From contig NZ_CP123384.1 in the NCBI RefSeq assembly GCF_040409955.1, forward strand, positions 1,336,501 through 1,400,500: a stretch of DNA of 64,000 nucleotides, given 5' to 3'. This DNA comes from Salipiger sp. H15 (lineage in GTDB: Bacteria > Pseudomonadota > Alphaproteobacteria > Rhodobacterales > Rhodobacteraceae). A program made the translations under genes and the position numbers. The notes beneath the pieces were generated by a model that was not told where the DNA came from, made no database searches, and saw only the letters and a program-made list of their open reading frames with translations. Below, in pieces: positions 62,332 to 64,000 of the stretch (the first letter of the stretch is position 1; each line of letters opens with the position of its first letter).

Positions 62332-62495
62332 CTCGGGTCTCCTCTGGGGCATGGCTGCATGATCCCACCGGCGCAATTTCCCGCAATCCGGTTCCTGCGC
62401 TTAATGGACAGGACCCCGCGCAAGGCCCGTTTTGGCGAGCGCCCTTGCCTCCCACCGCCTTGCGGTCCAAGTAGACCCTGCGGAAAGGAATTCTC

Positions 62496-63215
62496 ATGCT
62501 CCCCATTTTTGTTCTCGGCGACATCCACGGCCAGATCGACCGCCTGCACGACGCGCTCGACTACATCGCGAATGATGAGCACGCGGGGGCGCCGGTCGTC
62601 TTCCTCGGCGATTACGTCGATCGCGGCCCCGACTCCCGCGCGGTGATCGACCTGCTCATGCAGGGCCAGGCAGAGGGCAGGCCCTGGACCTGCCTGATGG
62701 GCAACCACGACCGCTTCCTGCTGCGCTTCCTCGCGAACCCGCGCTACATGGATCCCAACGTCTCGCGCCCGCTGCTCTGGACCGATCCGCCGCTCGGGGG
62801 CGCGCGGACGCTGGCCTCCTACGGGGTGGACGTGAGCGAGGGCAGGGCGATCGAGGACATCCATGCCGACGCGCTCGAGGCGATCCCGCAGGCGCACCGC
62901 GACTGGATCGCCAACCTGCCGCGCGTGCACGAGACCGAGGAGCACATCTTCGTCCATGCCGGGCTGCGGCCGGGCGTGCTGCTGAACTACCAGAAGGAGG
63001 ATGACCTGGTGTGGATCCGCGCGCCCTTCCTCGACTGGCAGGGCGACTGGGGGCGGCTGGTGGTGCACGGGCACACGGCGCTGGACCTGCCGCAGCTCTA
63101 CCGGAACCGGCTCAACATGGATGGCGGAGCGGGCTACGGGCGCCCGCTCTACCCGGGTCTGCTACTGGGCCGCGAGGCTTTCCTGCTGGGTCCCATGGGC
63201 CGCGTCCGCCTTTAG
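62496..63215 (+). CDS. Metallophosphoesterase / protein phosphatase family
   Basis: 239 residues with the calcineurin-like metal motifs FVLGDIHGQIDRL, VFLGDYVDRGPDSRAV and MGNHDRFLLRF, and a late HGHTA histidine pair. This arrangement is that of lambda-type serine/threonine phosphatases and diadenosine tetraphosphatases; the substrate is not clear. AAAGGA six bases upstream supports the ATG. The last 54 bases overlap the convergent SulP gene. Confidence 0.9.
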   Translation: MLPIFVLGDIHGQIDRLHDALDYIANDEHAGAPVVFLGDYVDRGPDSRAVIDLLMQGQAEGRPWTCLMGNHDRFLLRFLANPRYMDPNVSRPLLWTDPPLGGARTLASYGVDVSEGRAIEDIHADALEAIPQAHRDWIANLPRVHETEEHIFVHAGLRPGVLLNYQKEDDLVWIRAPFLDWQGDWGRLVVHGHTALDLPQLYRNRLNMDGGAGYGRPLYPGLLLGREAFLLGPMGRVRL

Positions 63216-64000
63216 CGCGCACCAGGCCTCGTACTGCGACAGGAAGACTTTGCCCGACAGCTCGTGCAGGAAGTGCGAGCGCTTCAGCCGGTCCATGACC
63301 GGGCCTTTGACTTCGGTCAGGTGCAGGGTGATGCCCTGCTCCGACAGTCGCCGGTTGATCTCTTCCAGCGTCTCGAGCGCGCTCATGTCGACCTCGTTCA
63401 CCGCGGGGAACATCAGCACCACGTGGCGCAGGTTCTCGCATTCGGCGGCGCGGCCAAGCACGTATTCCTCGAGGAAGCGCGCGTTGACGAAGTAGAGGCT
63501 CTCGTCCACCCGCAGCGTCAGCACGCCGGGCAGGGTCTCGACCTCGTGGCGCAGCACGTTGCGGAAGTGATGCGTGCCCGGCACCAGCCCGACCTCGGCC
63601 ACATGCGGCTTCGAGGTCTTGTAGAGGTGCAGCAGGATCGACAGCAGCACCCCCGCCGAGACGCCGACCTCGACCCCCACCAGCAGGGTCAGCACGATGG
63701 TCGCGCTGACGGCGGTGAAGTCGACCTTGGAATAGGTCCAGGTCTTCCTGAGGATCGAGAAGTCGACGAGGCTCAGCACGGCGACGATGATGGTCGCGGC
63801 GAGCGTGGCCTTCGGCAGGAAGAAGAGGAGGGGGGTCAGCACCAGCGTCGCAAGCCCGATGCCGAGCGCGGTATAGGCGCCCGCCGCCGGGGTCTCGGCG
63901 CCTGCGTCGAAGTTCACCACCGAGCGCGAGAAGCCGCCGGTGACCGGGAAGCCGCCCGAGAGCGCCGAGCCGATGTTCGAGGCGCCAAGGCCGATCAGTT
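63162..64000 (-). CDS. SulP family anion transporter with STAS domain (5' part beyond window)
   Basis: The frame continues upstream of the window edge; about 279 residues are visible. The start of the visible part reads GASNIGSALSGGFPVTGGFS, then RSVVNFDAG, the SulP signature near helix 8. Further membrane segments follow, then a C-terminal STAS domain from about 150 (VLTLRVDESLYFVNARFLEE, NEVDMSALETLEEINRRL with the conserved serine). It would move sulfate, bicarbonate or another anion. Confidence 0.92.
   Translation of the reverse strand, partial: LIGLGASNIGSALSGGFPVTGGFSRSVVNFDAGAETPAAGAYTALGIGLATLVLTPLLFFLPKATLAATIIVAVLSLVDFSILRKTWTYSKVDFTAVSATIVLTLLVGVEVGVSAGVLLSILLHLYKTSKPHVAEVGLVPGTHHFRNVLRHEVETLPGVLTLRVDESLYFVNARFLEEYVLGRAAECENLRHVVLMFPAVNEVDMSALETLEEINRRLSEQGITLHLTEVKGPVMDRLKRSHFLHELSGKVFLSQYEAWCALKADAAHGTQQESLAAQ

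Overview
The window is a 64 kb piece of a high-GC alphaproteobacterial chromosome, almost certainly Rhodobacteraceae (Roseobacter group; a Salipiger-like relative would fit, but the genus cannot be fixed by eye). Pointers to this are the rpoZ-rsh-DUF2062-pdxJ / acpS-lepB-rnc-era-recO arrangement, MutL with its own endonuclease motif, GTG and TTG starts, ATGA/GTGA gene overlaps, and small families typical of the group (DUF1491, DUF2125, DUF2794, DUF4186). About 74 protein genes are supported. No rRNA, tRNA, insertion sequence, prophage or CRISPR array was recognised.

Layout. 1-5.3 kb: a minus-strand repair and quality-control block (ada, IMPACT-family protein, DUF4186, YbaK deacylase, mutL, rmuC). 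5.5-9 kb: rhodanese, FadR-type regulator, moaE/moaD, pgsA, recO. 9-20 kb: the housekeeping cluster folK-rpoZ-rsh-DUF2062-pdxJ and acpS-lepB-rnc-era-DUF1491, interrupted by a LysR/small-protein pair and an EamA transporter. 20-25 kb: plus-strand genes NYN protein, YqaA, ispH, ACT protein, DUF3429, methyltransferase, rnhA, TRIC channel. 25-30 kb: MalY-type lyase, three consecutive deformylase genes, fmt, glutathionyl-hydroquinone reductase. 30-38 kb: receiver protein, lytic transglycosylase, lipoprotein, amidase, UbiH-type hydroxylase, DUF2125, SDR plus enoyl-CoA hydratase. 38-50 kb: chemoreceptor, orphan ChoX, adenine deaminase, dapD, dehydratase, LOG-family protein, CapD/FlaA1-type sugar dehydratase. 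50-64 kb: asd, small unknowns, beta-carbonic anhydrase, M17 peptidase-NlpC/P60-agmatinase, dgt, serC-serA, phosphatase, SulP transporter (cut by the window edge).

Metabolic links are amino-acid supply (asd and dapD for the aspartate/lysine branch; serC and serA for serine), N-terminal formyl handling (def x3, fmt), isoprenoid, molybdopterin, pyridoxal and folate cofactor synthesis, and repair (mutL, recO, ada, rnhA).

No large novel system (defence island, biosynthetic cluster, mobile element) was found. The most unusual signals are small: a 23-bp start-region repeat in three copies that builds two nested 8-codon reading frames in front of a methyltransferase, itself behind DUF3429 and another 11-codon leader; two pairs of abutting 22-bp palindromes 21.7 kb apart; a composite gene-end repeat (GC hairpin plus a GGCGTATTT...AGAGAAGAAGG tail); a third deformylase without its cysteine and catalytic glutamate; a four-fold 12-bp start repeat in ispH; a serC leader candidate; and a structured intergenic stretch with a 47-codon small gene behind asd.
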